From Antedon mediterranea (Eukaryota > Echinodermata > Crinoidea > Comatulida > Antedonidae), in assembly GCF_964355755.1 (NCBI RefSeq), contig NC_092671.1, forward strand, positions 40,623,804-40,687,803: a stretch of 64,000 nucleotides of DNA. The letters run 5' to 3'. The notes under the pieces were generated by a model that saw nothing but the letters and a program-made list of their open reading frames with translations, ran no database searches and was not told the origin of the DNA. A program made the translations under genes and the position numbers. Positions within the stretch are counted from its first letter, which is position 1. Each line of letters begins with the position of its first letter. Shown piece after piece: positions 22,111 through 37,100 of the stretch.

Positions 22111-25100
22111 TTAAGTGACAAGCTTTTGAGCAGCACCACTTGTAGTATCATCTAGAACGTTGCGAAAACTTTCAACGCTTACGGTTCCATCTTCACTTTG
22201 TGATGCTGCCATTGTCCACATCTTTTGGAATGTATCACTATCCATGTTCATACCAATATTCTCAAATATAGATTTCACCTGCAAAACAATAACACAATAA
22301 CATAGACATAGTTCATTATACAGTATGAATTACAATACAGACTGCTTCATCATTGCTGATGATGATGCAATACAGGAGGGTGAGGTTTTGAATCTTCACC
22401 TCTTATTATTCAAACATGTTCTGTAAAGTAATTCATTAAATATACATTTAAAGTTTTAAAGTACCTTTACAAATTACTAAACATTTGCAGGCAACAATTA
22501 AAAAATAAACACTGATGACCACCAGCGACCTCATATAATTAGAAATCAGAATCTAAATTAATTCACAAATTTCACAACAATATTAAGCCGTTTGGTAATA
22601 CAAATATTGCCACAGATATACACATGCATACAGTGAGCTGCATTACAACAACAACATATAGATATATAAATTACTATTGCAAACATACTGATTGTTTTAT
22701 TTCACATGTGATAATTATCATTTCACTGTGCTGCATTAAATAAAGCAATTGCTCTTGATTAAAGCATAACAATTAAAACCACAGATTTAAATTGACAACG
22801 ATTTACCTAGAATTGCTTCCAAAATATTGTTTGGTGTGAAAACTATAAATGGGAAGATTATTTAAAACCTTGATAATTGAAATCAGTATCAGAAAAAGAC
22901 AAATGGTTTTAAACCTCGATACTAGTAGAAATTATAACACAACTGGGACATGGGTTTTTTAAAAAGATCACAGCTAAAATATCAAAGTTAAATCAAGTCT
23001 TTACATAATTTAAAAAAAAGTTTCGTTTTTTTCCATAGCTTACCTCTCCTTGGTTACGTGGCTGAAAAAAGTCTTTTTCATAGACACCTCTGTTGCTGTA
23101 AACTGATGGGTTAACCAATCCATATGTATTGGACTCATCACCATAGTTTGTGCGATCGCTAATTCTACGAACAATTGGTGGCGCTAAATCACTACGTATT
23201 GTTGGAACACCATATTTTCTATATCCTGTTGTTAAAGTAATTTGTAGAAAATTGAATCTTTATAGTATTATTGACATAGTAGTAGTAGCAACTCAGATAA
23301 TTACAGTACATTACTGCGCTCATAAACAATTTTTTTTGCTTTAAAAAAAATTAATAAAATACAAAAATAAACATGATAAATTAAAAGTTGATGACAGACA
23401 AACTATTTTACAAAAAAAGGGTGATGTACCCAAATATGGTAGTGGTATGACATCATCATGTCCATATATGGGAACATCAAATTTTGTTGTCACATAAAGT
23501 TTGATAGTGTAGGCAGAGCTTTGTGAGAGAAAACTAGAGTTGTTACCTTGTGTTGAGACACCACCAACCGCTGCATTTATCATGGAAGACGAGGTCCTGT
23601 GCTCTCCAACAGCTTGGTCAATCTGTTTACTAATAACATCTGGCATGTGTGCTGCTGCTGTAGAAGGGGCTAACAATGTTTCTTCACTACTCATTTTATC
23701 TTTCCAGTTTAAAAAGTTTGCAAATTCATTGTAATCAATAGTACCATCATTGTTAGCATCACAGTATGATATGAGTTGTATGAGTAGTTCTGGATCCACT
23801 GGTAAGTTGAACTGTAAACAACAATCTTGTAATTCATTGATGTCGATTCTACCATCACCATTCTATCAAAACAAACACACACTTTATGAGTGAGTTTACG
23901 ATATATTATTACTTTATTTATATTAAATAATGTTCCATGTCATGTCACAATTTCTTCTTTCATCTAATTTATATCCTGTATAAAAAGTTAGATAGAGTTG
24001 CAGTATCTATCTATATGTAAATAACTTAATGTATTATAATATTCCAACAATGTACTTGAATATATATATACCTTATCATAGTGCCTGAATGCTGCACTTA
24101 GATCATTAAAATTGTGATAATTTGATTTTTTTAACTGCTGTCGTACAGCCGAAAGCAGTCCACGTTGTCGTTCTTTTCCACGTAGATAGTCACCCGGGAC
24201 ACGGCAGTGCATCAAATCACCAGCACCGTACTCGTCAGGGCGTATCAAAATACCAAATGTGTGGTCTTCGGATACTCTCATCGTGTCCTTGATCGGATCA
24301 TGCACCTTACCAAGTTGTGGCTGTGTTCGTTCACGGAAATCATCAACTCTTTTGGACACTATCTTTGACCCTTTGTCCCTGTTAACATAAAATCTGGTTA
24401 AGCTCTATCTACACTGTCAAACTAGTTGACTAGTGTGATGTGCACAAATATGGTAGTGATGTGCTCAAATATGGTAGGATATAAAATCATCGTGTCCATA
24501 TACTGTATGGGCACATAAAATTTTCTGTCACATAAATTTTGATAGTGTAGACAAAGCTTTAGTAATAATCTGTCAAGTTATTATTAATAAATTGTATGGA
24601 TTTATAAAAAGTTTATATAACACTTACAGTTGGTCGTTCCTGAGCCATTTTAAAGATTTACTAACATGCTTGCCATCATTCTCATGTGGAGTTGCAATTC
24701 CAAACGTACCATCCTTTGGATATCGTGACCAATCGTAGTTCCTATCCAAACCTTCACCAACTTCAAAGTCATGGTGAGTTAATTTATACAAATCATTTCC
24801 TTGCATAGATTCTATGTAAACTTGTTGATAAGATTTGTTTGGATTCACTAGCTCTCCTGCGGTGCCATCTAGTGCAGTAAAGTACAAAATGAATCTGTTA
24901 GTACTTTATTACATGCTAGTTTAATGACATTCAATGTGATCCTGTTCATCCAATAAAATGTGTATTTAAATTGGGCCTGCAGTTACTACTACTATTTACA
25001 TAGAGAATTATAAATGTAGTACACTATGGGTTAAAACCTGGATACCGCAAGTAACCAACCCCAAAAAGGTATGTATATCTGAAAGCTAAATTATTTAAAC

Positions 25101-28100
25101 AGTTATAATCAGGTCGATATGAAATGAATGTATTTTTGTATGAGCTGTTTGGCTAACTAATTTGCATAATTGAGACAAAGCAGATCAAGTAATTTGCATA
25201 AGATGGCATAGATTCACGTACCAAAAACATTCTTCAATCCAAAAGATGTTCCATAGATGTCCACATGATCTGGTAAGCCACTGGTTTGGTCATGTGACTT
25301 CCCTAAGGGAGCTCTCTGTTTGTTTGCATATAAAGATTCTTTTTTGTCCAGATAACGCTGGTTAAATAACGTCTTTGGGTCAGGATTCACAAGATTACCA
25401 GCCTGAAAATGATAACAATAACAACATTATATATCAATAGATGCAGATTGTATTTAAACAACATACAGTAATAAAACTAACTCCAAATAACGAGAGGCAA
25501 GCCATGATTCAACGTTTCGATCTTTTGATCATCATCATCAGGATTATTCAAATATTAATAACAAAATTAACATTGCTCTCTCTCTGTAGAGTTATTTCAC
25601 TTACTATAAAGATGCTTGTATTGAGAAATTTAATTGAGCACATTCATTTTTTTTCCCTTTGAGTCTACAGTAATGCTAACACTATGGTTAGTATCAACCT
25701 GTATGTACAGTAATGCTAACACTATGGTTAGTATCAACCTGTATGTACAGTAATGCTAACACTATGGTTAGTATCAACCTGTATGTACAGTAATGCTAAC
25801 ACTATGGTTAGTATCAACCTGTATGTACAGTAATGCTAACACTATGGTTAGTATCAACCTGTATGTACAGTAATGCTAACACTATGGTTAGTATCAACCT
25901 GTATGTACAGTAAACACTATGGTTAGTATCAACCTGTATGTACAGTAATGCTAACACTATGGTTAGTATCAACCTGTATGTACAGTAATGCTAACACTAT
26001 GGTTAGTATCAACCTGTATGTACAGTAATGCTAACACTATGGTTAGTATCAACCTGTATGTACAGTAATGCTAACACTATGGTTAGTATCAACCTGTATG
26101 TACAGTAAACACTATGGTTAGTATCAACCTGTATGTACAGTAATGCTAACACTATGGTTAGTATCAACCTGTATGTACAGTAAACACTATGGTTAGTATC
26201 AACCTGTATGTACAGTAATGCTAACACTATGGTTAGTATCAACCTGTATGTACAGTAATGCTAACACTATGGTTAGTATCAACCTGTATGTACAGTAATG
26301 CTAACACTATGGTTAGTATCAACCTGTATGTACAGTAATGCTAACACTATGGTTAGTATCAACCTGTATGTACAGTAATGCTAACACTATGGTTAGTATC
26401 AACCTGTATGTACAGTAATGCTAACACTATGGTTAGTATCAACCTGTATGTACAGTAATGCTAACACTATGGTTAGTATCAACCTGTATGTACAGTAATG
26501 CTAACACTATGGTTAGTATCAACCTGTATGTACAGTAAACACTATGGTTAGTATCAACCTGTATGTACAGTAATGCTAACACTATGGTTAGTATCAACCT
26601 GTATGTACAGTAATGCTAACACTATGGTTAGTATCAACCTGTATGTACAGTAAACACTATGGTTAGTATCAACCTGTATGTACAGTAATGCTAACACTAT
26701 GGTTAGTATCAACCTGTATGTACAGTAATGCTAACACTATGGTTAGTATCAACCTGTATGTACAGTAAACACTATGGTTAGTATCAACCTGTATGTACAG
26801 TAATGCTAACACTATGGTTAGTATCAACCTGTATGTACAGTAATGCTAACACTATGGTTAGTATCAACCTGTATGTACAGTAATGCTAACACTATGGTTA
26901 GTATCAACCTGTATGTACAGTAATGCTAACACTATGGTTAGTATCAACCTGTATGTACAGTAATGCTAACACTATGGTTAGTATCAACCTGTATGTACAG
27001 TAATGCTAACACTATGGTTAGTATCAACCTGTATGTACAGTAATGCTAACACTATGGTTAGTATCAACCTGTATGTACAGTAATGCTAACACTATGGTTA
27101 GTATCAACCTGTATGTACAGTAATGCTAACACTATGGTTAGTATCAACCTGTATGTACAGTAATGCTAACACTATGGTTAGTATCAACCTGTATGTACAG
27201 TAATGCTAACACTATGGTTAGTATCAACCTGTATGTACAGTAATGCTAACACTATGGTTAGTATCAACCTGTATGTACAGTAATGCTAACACTATGGTTA
27301 GTATCAACCTGTATGTACAGTAATGCTAACACTATGGTTAGTATCAACCTGTATGTACAGTAATGCTAACACTATGGTTAGTATCAACCTGTATGTACAG
27401 TAATGCTAACACTATGGTTAGTATCAACCTGTATGTACAGTAATGCTAACACTATGGTTAGTATCAACCTGTATGTACAGTAATGCTAACACTATGGTTA
27501 GTATCAACCTGTATGTACAGTAATGCTAACACTATGGTTAGTATCAACCTGTATGTACAGTAAACACTGGTTGAAATTAAACAACTAACTTGCATTCATT
27601 CAATCAACTAACAGTCACAATCCTAATGCTAATTATCTCAATGTTCTGTTGGAAAATCTTATTATAATATATATTTCTAAATAGTAATCACTATTCCCCA
27701 AAGACTTTCCCTTGAAGATTTATTTATATTTGTATTAAGATACTGAAATGTAAATCCATGTGATTTATAAACCTGAATTATTTATAGAGGTTATTCCCCT
27801 TAACACAATTCATTTATTTATTTACTGACATATTATACTGTATAATATATCTGACTTTTTTCCCATTAAAAAGGTTCTTTCAATAAGAATCACATCTTGA
27901 GATATTATAAATTAATGATGGGTGTGCTTATTTTGCTTATTTTTACTAAATGGGGTGTGGTCCTATGCCACTGTCAAAGTAAGCAGCTCATTAAGCTGAG
28001 ATGTAAACTATAAATAATAATAATCAATAATTGAGGATATTACTATAGTATGTTACATGTCAAGTAGTTGTAAAGTGTGCTACATAAAATAAAACCAGTT

Positions 28101-31100
28101 ACATGTCAAGTAGTTGTAAAGTGAGCTACATAAAATAAAACCAGTTACATGTCAAGTAGTTGTAAAGTGTGCTACATAAAATAAAACCAGTTACATGTCA
28201 AGTAGTTGTAAAGTGTGCTACATAAAATAAAACCAGTTACATGTCAAGTAGTTGTAAAGTGTGCTACATAAAATAAAACCAGTTACATGTCAAGTAGTTG
28301 TAAAGTGTGCTACATAAAATAAAACCAGTTACATGTCAAGTAGTTGTAAAGTGTGCTACATAAAATAAAACCAGTTACATGTCAAGTAGTTGTAAAGTGT
28401 GCTACATAAAATAAAACCAGTTACATGTCAAGTAGTTGTAAAGTGTGCTACATAAAATAAAACCAGTTACATGTCAAGTAGTTGTAAAGTGAGCTACATA
28501 AAATAAAACCAGTTACATGTCAAGTAGTTGTAAAGTGTGCTACATAAAATAAAACCAGTTACATGTCAAGTAGTTGTAAAGTGTGCTACATAAAATAAAA
28601 CCAGTTACATGTCAAGTAGTTGTAAAGTGTGCTACATAAAATAAAACCAGTTACATGTCAAGTAGTTGTAAAGTGTGCTACATACAATAAAACCAGTTAC
28701 ATGTCAAGTAGTTGTAAAGTGTGCTACATAAAATAAAACCAGTTACATGTCAAGTAGTTGTAAAGTGTGCTACATAAAATAAAACCAGTTACATGTCAAG
28801 TAGTTGTAAAGTGTGCTACATAAAATAAAACCAGTTACATGTCAAGTAGTTGTAAAGTGTGCTACATAAAATAAAACCAGTTACATGTCAAGTAGTTGTA
28901 AAGTGTGCTACATAAAATAAAACCAGTTACATGTCAAGTAGTTGTAAAGTGTGCTACATAAAATAAAACCAGTTACATGTCAAGTAGTTGTAAAGTGAGC
29001 TACATAAAATAAAACCAGTTACATGTCAAGTAGTTGTAAAGTGTGCTACATAAAATAAAACCAGTTACATGTCAAGTAGTTGTAAAGTGTGCTACATAAA
29101 ATAAAACCAGTTACATGTCAAGTAGTTGTAAAGTGTGCTACATAAAATAAAACCAGTTACATGTCAAGTAGTTGTAAAGTGAGCTACATAAAATAAAACC
29201 AGTTACATGTCAAGTAGTTGTAAAGTGTGCTACATAAAATAAAACCAGTTACATGTCAAGTAGTTGTAAAGTGTGCTACATAAAATAAAACCAGTTACAT
29301 GTCAAGTAGTTGTAAAGTGTGCTACATAAAATAAAACCAGTTACATGTCAATTAGTTGTAAAGTGTGCTACATAAAATAAAACCAGTTACATGTCAAGTA
29401 GTTGTAAAGTGTGCTACATAAAATAAAACCAGTTACATGTCAAGTAGTTGTAAAGTGTGCTACATAAAATAAAACCAGTTGCATGTCAAGTAGTTGTAAA
29501 GTGTGCTACATAAAATAAAACCAGTTGCATGACAAGTAGTTGTAAAGTGTGCTACATAAAATAAAACCAGTTACATGTCAAGTAGTTGTAAAGTGTGCTA
29601 CATAAAATAAAACCAGTTGCATGTCAAGTAGTTGTAAAGTGTGCTACATACAATAAAACCAGTTACATGTCAAGTAGTTGTAAAGTGTGCTCACTGCTAC
29701 ATAAAATAAAACCAGTTACATGTCAAGTAGTTGTAAAGTGTGCTACATAAAATAAAACCAGTTGCATGTCAAGTAGTTGTAAAGTGTGCTACATAAAATA
29801 AAACCAGTTACATGTCAAGTAGTTGTAAAGTGTGCTACATAAAATAAAACCAGTTGCATGTCAAGTAGTTGTAAAGTGTGCTACATAAAATAAAACCAGT
29901 TACATGTCAAGTAGTTGTAAAGTGTGCTACATAAAATAAAACCAGTTGATGCTTTCATTTAGTTTGTTTCCAATTTGAATAAGTAGATTGCGAGGATGAA
30001 TCATTCATTCAAGACTACCAAGCAGTTTCCATAGATACAGTCAAAATTGATTAAATACATTCTCTAATTGCTATCTTAAATCAAACTAAAGATAAGTATA
30101 GCTTTGTAGGCCTAAACTACTACAATAACCTGACAAGTAATGTTTAAAAAAAGTATAGTTGTAGGCCTACACCAGTAACAATAGCCTGACAAATGATGTT
30201 TAAAGTACAGTAGATATAGTAGTAATCATTCTTGTCATCAGAAAAAACAAAATACACGAGTGTAAAAAACAAAATACATGAATGTAAACCACAAAACATA
30301 TTATATTCATTACTTTTATCCTATATTTATTGCAGAAGATGTATTTAAATACATTCCACATTATTAGATTAATAACAAGTGGATAATAATGTAAACCTCC
30401 ATTAATTAAAGTAAAAATAAATAATAATAATATTGTCATTAGGCCTACATTCTCTAAAGTATAATGTAATTCCTGGTATCATAAACTTGGTATTAGTACA
30501 ATGTTTCTGATATTTCCTGAAATTAAACCTACAATTAATTAGAAATTTTAGTAGTAGACATATTTCACATTTTTTTCTCAAAAATAATACCTTTGCTTAC
30601 TAATCTAACTGTATAGTATATTTAATACCTTTGCTTACTAATCTAACTGTATAGTATATTTAATACCTTTGCTTAGTAATCTAACTGTATAGTATACTTA
30701 ATACCTTTGCTTACCAATCTAACTGTATAGCATACTTAATACCTTTGCTTACTAATCTAACTGTATAGTATATTTAATACCTTTGCTTACTAATCTAACT
30801 GTATAGTATACTTAATACCTTTGCTTACTAATCTAACTGTATAGTATACTTAATACCTTTGCTTACTAATCTAACTGTATAGCATACTTAATACCTTTGC
30901 TTACTAATCTAACTGTATAGTATACTTAATACCTTTGCTTACTAATCTAACTGTATAGCATACTTAATACCTTTGCTTACTAATCTAACTGTATAGTATA
31001 CTTAATACCTTTGCTTACTAATCTAACTGTATAGCATACTTAATACCTTTGCTTACTAATCTAACTGTATAGTATAATTAATACCTTTGCTTACTAATCT

Positions 31101-34100
31101 AACTGTATAGTATACTTAATACCTTTGCTTACTAATCTAACTGTATAGTATACTTAATACCTTTGCTTACTAATCTAACTGTATAGTATACTTAATACCT
31201 TTGCTTACTAATCTAACTGTATAGCATACTTAATACCTTTGCTTACTAATCTAACTGTATAGCATACTTAATACCTTTGCTTACTAATCTAACTGTATAG
31301 TATACTTAATACCTTTGCTTACTAATCTAACTGTATAGTATACTTAATACCTTTGCTTACTAATCTAACTGTATAGTATACTTAATACCTTTGCTTACTA
31401 ATCTAACTGTATAGTATATTTAATACCTTTGCTTACTAATCTAACTGTATAGTATACTTAATACCTTTGCTTACTAATCTAACTGTATAGTATATTTAAT
31501 ACCTTTGCTTACTAATCTAACTGTATAGTATACTTAATACCTTTGCTTACTAATCTAACTGTATAGTATACTTAATACCTTTGCTTACTAATCTAACTGT
31601 ATAGCATACTTAATACCTTTGCTTACTAATCTAACTGTATAGTATACTTAATACCTTTGCTTACTAATCTAACTGTATAGCATACTTAATACCTTTGCTT
31701 ACTAATCTAACTGTATAGTATACTTAATACATTTGCTTACTAATCTAACTGTATAGCATACTTAATACCTTTGCTTACTAATCTAACTGTATAGCATAAT
31801 TAATACCTTTGCTTACTAATCTAACTGTATAGTATACTTAATACTTTACCTGCTATGGTGGTTGCTTCTGATTTACTATATTGTGGTAGTTGACACTTCT
31901 TTAGTGCCAACCCACACTATTGACTTAAATTATGAACTATTCATAAAGAATTTTATTAATTAACAACTAATACTGGTAGGCCTACTTGTATTTATTTTAT
32001 TTGTATAAATTTGAATATTATCTGTTTGAATTCTATCTTTAATTTATATATGATTAAATGCTTTAGTACTTAATCTGTAAGTGGTAACTTAAAAAAACAA
32101 AAATGACAGTTATCAATATGCATTTTAATTACTGTTATTGAACATTTTAATTCCAACATAACTAACCTGTAAAGATCCTGATGTAGGAACACCATGTGTA
32201 AGATGGGAAGCAATGTCAACATCATTTGCTTTACCATAAAACACTCTGCGAACTTGAGGTTCTGCGTGGGTAAAGTTACGGAATTTCTTTACTGTATCTG
32301 GTGTCTCAACCTGTAATAAACAACATACTTAATTCAACAACTATATCAGTTTTTAGTGGGCCTCCTATCACAAGCCCCTTGGGGTTTCCTGGAGGTCCCT
32401 TTCATCTTTGTTTTACTCCTTTTTTTGTGTGTTTTTGTTTATTTTATGAGATGAATAAAAAGAAATTATGATTACAACAATGTTGCATCTATCAATATTT
32501 AATTATTGGAGGAAAAGAATTTTAATCATTTTTTAGTGTATTTTTTATTTTTGATTAAAGTAATGTGAAAATGCTTTAAAAAAATAATAATCATGGTAAT
32601 AAAGTTAAAGTCTGTAAATAAAATCAAATATTATTTACCCTTGGTATACTTAGACAATCTTTGGCTGTATTTTCACGCACAGTAATCAGCTTCCCTGCCT
32701 ACAATTTTACAAAATAAAGCATTTCATTAACAAATTTATCTATAAATAGCAATTGAAAAGATTACTACTCTTTAATTAAAATTCATATAAACTGTTTTTT
32801 CTCATTATATGAATCCAATCTTCAATATAAGGTAGTTGCCATAGCGATAAGAAGTATATAGGAAGTATTTAATATTCATCATTTATTATAATGGTATTAT
32901 TAAATGACTAACAAGGCGGTGGTTGGGTTTACAGAACAAAAGATGCATAGGAAATGGAAGTCATTATTTTATAGTATTATAATAATTTATTCTCCATTCT
33001 ACAGAGCTTAAAAAATAAGACAGTATAAGGATGGCACATTTTATAAATAATAACAATAATAAAATATGTGTAACTTGTTGATTAACATCATTAATGAAAT
33101 AAGGTAAAACAAGATTTTATTAGAAAGTATCTAAGAAATAATACATTTGTACGCGATTGGCGTACCATACTTACCTGGAGTTTTGGACAGCGTGTGTGTT
33201 CACGCAGGTTGGGTTGAAACATTGACATGTTATGTTATGTTGAAGTATAGAGTATTTAATAAACTTCACTTTACTGATAATAGTGGTCGATATATTTAAT
33301 TGGTGCCGAAACCCGGGAGCCATTTCATGCGAGGTATATTATCCTCGCATGAAATGATATTATGATATTCACTTCAAATCAATACTTTTTATTCAATTAT
33401 TATCAATAATAGTATTAGTAATATTACTCTGTATATTGGGGTTTTAGTTAAATGTTATACAGTATAACAGCACTGCTCAATCGCATTAGGAAAACGAGCC
33501 CTATTTAACGTGAGCTTTTAGTACCCCGGCTAACCCGGGGTACTATAATTGCCTGTAACTGTTTTGACCCTGATCAGTCTTGTTGATGGGTAATTAACAG
33601 AACAGTGGCCATCAATCATGCAGGAAAGTATCTGGGTACTAAAAGAGGCCAAGCCCACTTTGTTTGCCAACAGCCAATCACCGACAGCATCAGGTTTCAG
33701 TTACAGCATGTTTTAATGATTAGGTAATAGTTTGATTTCATGAAATAAATGAATATTTATATAATAGCCTTATCACGCATTATAATCATTTAAGTAAGCC
33801 TTTATTTCCATGTTTCCTTTTCGATTTTGTACATTTTAACAACATTGTATGGGGAGCTACAAAGTTCAACCTTAGATTGAGTAGTCAAGCGATCAACCAA
33901 TTACAATTGAATAATTTTAATTTTATTAATTTACCAATGAAATACATAGCCTACTACAAATTGATTCTGAAATAAACTGGGATGGTGCGATGGGATTTGG
34001 TAGGAATGTCAAGAGGTACACCATCACATCAGACTCGGGCTGAGGTATAGGCAGGGAATAACAACTCCCTGGTATAGGTAGGCCTACAATTTTTGAGAAT

Positions 34101-37100
34101 ATGAGCGGGAAATTCAAATAAAATAATGTAGCCGTAGGGGGTGGTACCCATACGCTTCCCAAAAAGTGTTTGCGCTATATTAGTATATAGGACCAGATAT
34201 ATGAATTAATTAATAATACTAAACAATCTAAAAAATAAATCTTTTTATTTAAAAAAATGTAATTGAATGAATGTTAATAAACATAAACGAAACCCATATA
34301 AATAACAATCCTTTTTATTGTGTAATAACAAGTTGATGTTATACGATATTATAATAGAAGGATTATGCCTCATTTTAGTTGTTTATGTTATTCTAAGAAA
34401 ACTGCACATAGGCCTACATACATTATGTTCACTTTAGCACTCTAGCTAGTATTTTAAAACATTGATGACTAGCAATTATACACGCCCGGGCGGGTTTCCT
34501 ATGTAGTTTTAAAACTTCACAGTACATTCCCGATCATTTGATAACTCATTATCCAGATGCCCTAAAATGCACCCACCTCCCCAACACACACCCGCACTCG
34601 GGGATTTTTTAACTTATAATGTTAAACTTCCTGGTACAAATTCTATTGCAAACCCCGGCTCTATGACGGTTTTCAAATGCAGTTAAAACATTCCCCCAGT
34701 TCACATTACTCATGTGGTCATTGATACTAACCCCAGCAAATCACTAAGCCTCCAACCCCTCTAACCTCTGCACACTGTGATTTTTTTAAATATAGTTTAA
34801 AACCTTCCCAGTACAATTGTGGTCATACAATCACGAAATATTGTGCTACCTACATTTGAGAAAGTGTGCAATCCATTAAAAAAATTGTGCTCCTCTTTGA
34901 GAAATTGTGCAATATGCAACATTCAGGAAATTGTGCTACCTTTTTGAGAAATAATTGTGCTAACCATTCGGGAAATTGTGCTACCTCTTTGAGAAATTGT
35001 GCTACCCATTCGGGAAATTGTGCTACCTCTTTGAGAAATTGTGCTAACCATTCGGGAAATTGTGCTACCCATTCGGGAAATTGTGCTACCTCTTTGAGAA
35101 ATTGTGCTAACCATTTGGGAAATTGTGCTACCTCTTTGAGACATTGTGCTAACCATTCGGGAAATTGTGCTACCTCTTTGAGAAATTGTGCAATCCATTC
35201 CGAAAGTTGTGCTACTTCTTTGAGAAATTGTACGTACGGTATACCTATTTGAGAAATTGTGCTATCTTTTTCACATTTTTTCATCCCCTTCATAATCCAT
35301 ATTCCTATATCTTACCATGCACCAACTCATTCCAAATGTTAAAGGATACAAGATATACTGTGACGGGATTTAATATATGTGCTAACAATACTTTATCGCA
35401 TTATGCAGGTTCACATTTTTATATATCTATAGTTCACTATGTCGGTCGGTCTGTCGGTCTGTCTGTCTGTTGGTCCGGTATCACTATGCATGTTATTGCT
35501 TTCTGACCTTATCTTGATATCAGTTTAATCTAGCTAAGTCAATTTTTCACAGTATATTCCTTATGGCCAGGAATCGATGTGGTTATGTTTTCACGGTGCG
35601 CAATAAAAAATTACACGGTCTACGCACGATTTAACGAAATCACGTTTGTAATCATATCTTCACAACCATGAATCACAATTAAATAAAATTTGGTACTCAT
35701 AAATTTCAGGGCATAAATCATGGCAATACAATTACGTGCGTAGCGCATGTAACGCATGCGTACGCGCGCTTAAAATTTTCAAAATTTATTTTCGATGAAA
35801 TAAGAGTACGTTTCAGGCAATTTTAAGCGTTTACAAAATTGCCATGAGTGCGTAGATTTTTGCGCGCGCACTGCGCGTTAAATGTTATTGCGCACTCTTT
35901 TTGCCCGATTTCTGTTTTCTTGACTTACTTTTCAACTAGAAATTACGTTATATGAGCACGTCAAAAGTGACAGGCTACGCACGTGTAAATTAAAAAAATA
36001 TAAATGTTTTTAAACATTTCAACATTTTTACACATGTTCAGTAGTTCACTATGTCGGTCGGTCTGTCAGTCTGTCTGTCGGTCGGTCCGGTATCACTATG
36101 CATTGTAGCACGCGACTTAATGGCTGTTGGCCTTGTTTTTTAATGGACAGGAATTTTTTAAGAATATAATTATACTCTATAAAATTTAATTCAAATTAGG
36201 CCCATAATATATGTTTACATGGCAATTGTTAATTTTCAAATTAAAATAAATATATAACATGCACATAAAGATTTTATTCAGTGTATTAATTACAGTATCT
36301 GATTTTTTAGTTAATCGTTAAAATAATGATATCCTGGCCTATAACAAAAATGTTCCATCTGTAACATTAACAACCATTTTTTAATATTTACTTAGACCTA
36401 ATCTATTGATTACAATTCAGGAGTTACAAATTAAGAGTTAACATTTTTGGTATCGTTACTTCACACAACTTAGACAAACAAATGTCACATTAATGTGAAA
36501 AAAAACTGAACTATTATGTATTGAGAAAAACATAAATATATATTTCCTCCATAAATGTGCATACAATTGGGGTATACTCAAGAAAAGGGGTTTATAATTG
36601 AGACATAAAGTAACTATTATATAAAATATGATTATAAAATACAGTATTTAATTGTTTGCTTATAATTTGAAATAGTATTACTGTACTATTTATTATAGGC
36701 CTATATATTTAACATTAGAGGGGTGGCAAATCCATAGAGATCATTTTGAGATCTCAGCTGAAGAACATGAAATAGTTTATAAATATAGTTTTAATTTCAA
36801 AACAAAAGTTTTTGCTTTTCCAGCGATTTTAGTCTGGGTGCACAAAACACAAATTTTTAATTTAAACTCATCTCTACAGTTCATTCTTTGGCTCCCTGCT
36901 GTTAGATTAGAACTGACCTTGCTAACCACAAGGCCACTTGCATTCTTTAATTTTGTGTGCAAAAAATTTACCCATGGTATAATGGTGGTTTCTAAATACA
37001 ATGAGTGACCAATTCCAAAATAGGCTGTGCATTGCAGCCAATCAGAAGCAAGGAAGGCTGAGCCTGGAAGATGAACAAGGTGTTACGTGATTTATTAATT

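Noticed and set aside
22278-23044. Apparent phase error between EFHB exons 8 and 9
   Set aside because: Recounting the T run near 23065 as six rather than five restores phase 0; the junction is normal.
26009-26242. Open frame with repeated peptide in the 40-bp array
   Set aside because: Array artefact inside an EFHB intron.
14636-31847. CRISPR-like appearance of short regular repeats
   Set aside because: Units are head-to-tail without unique spacers and the genome is eukaryotic.
34850-35293. Long open frames on both strands (up to 147 codons) with repeated peptides
   Set aside because: They come from a 21-bp tandem repeat whose length is a multiple of three, which keeps frames open; no start context, exon structure or domain.
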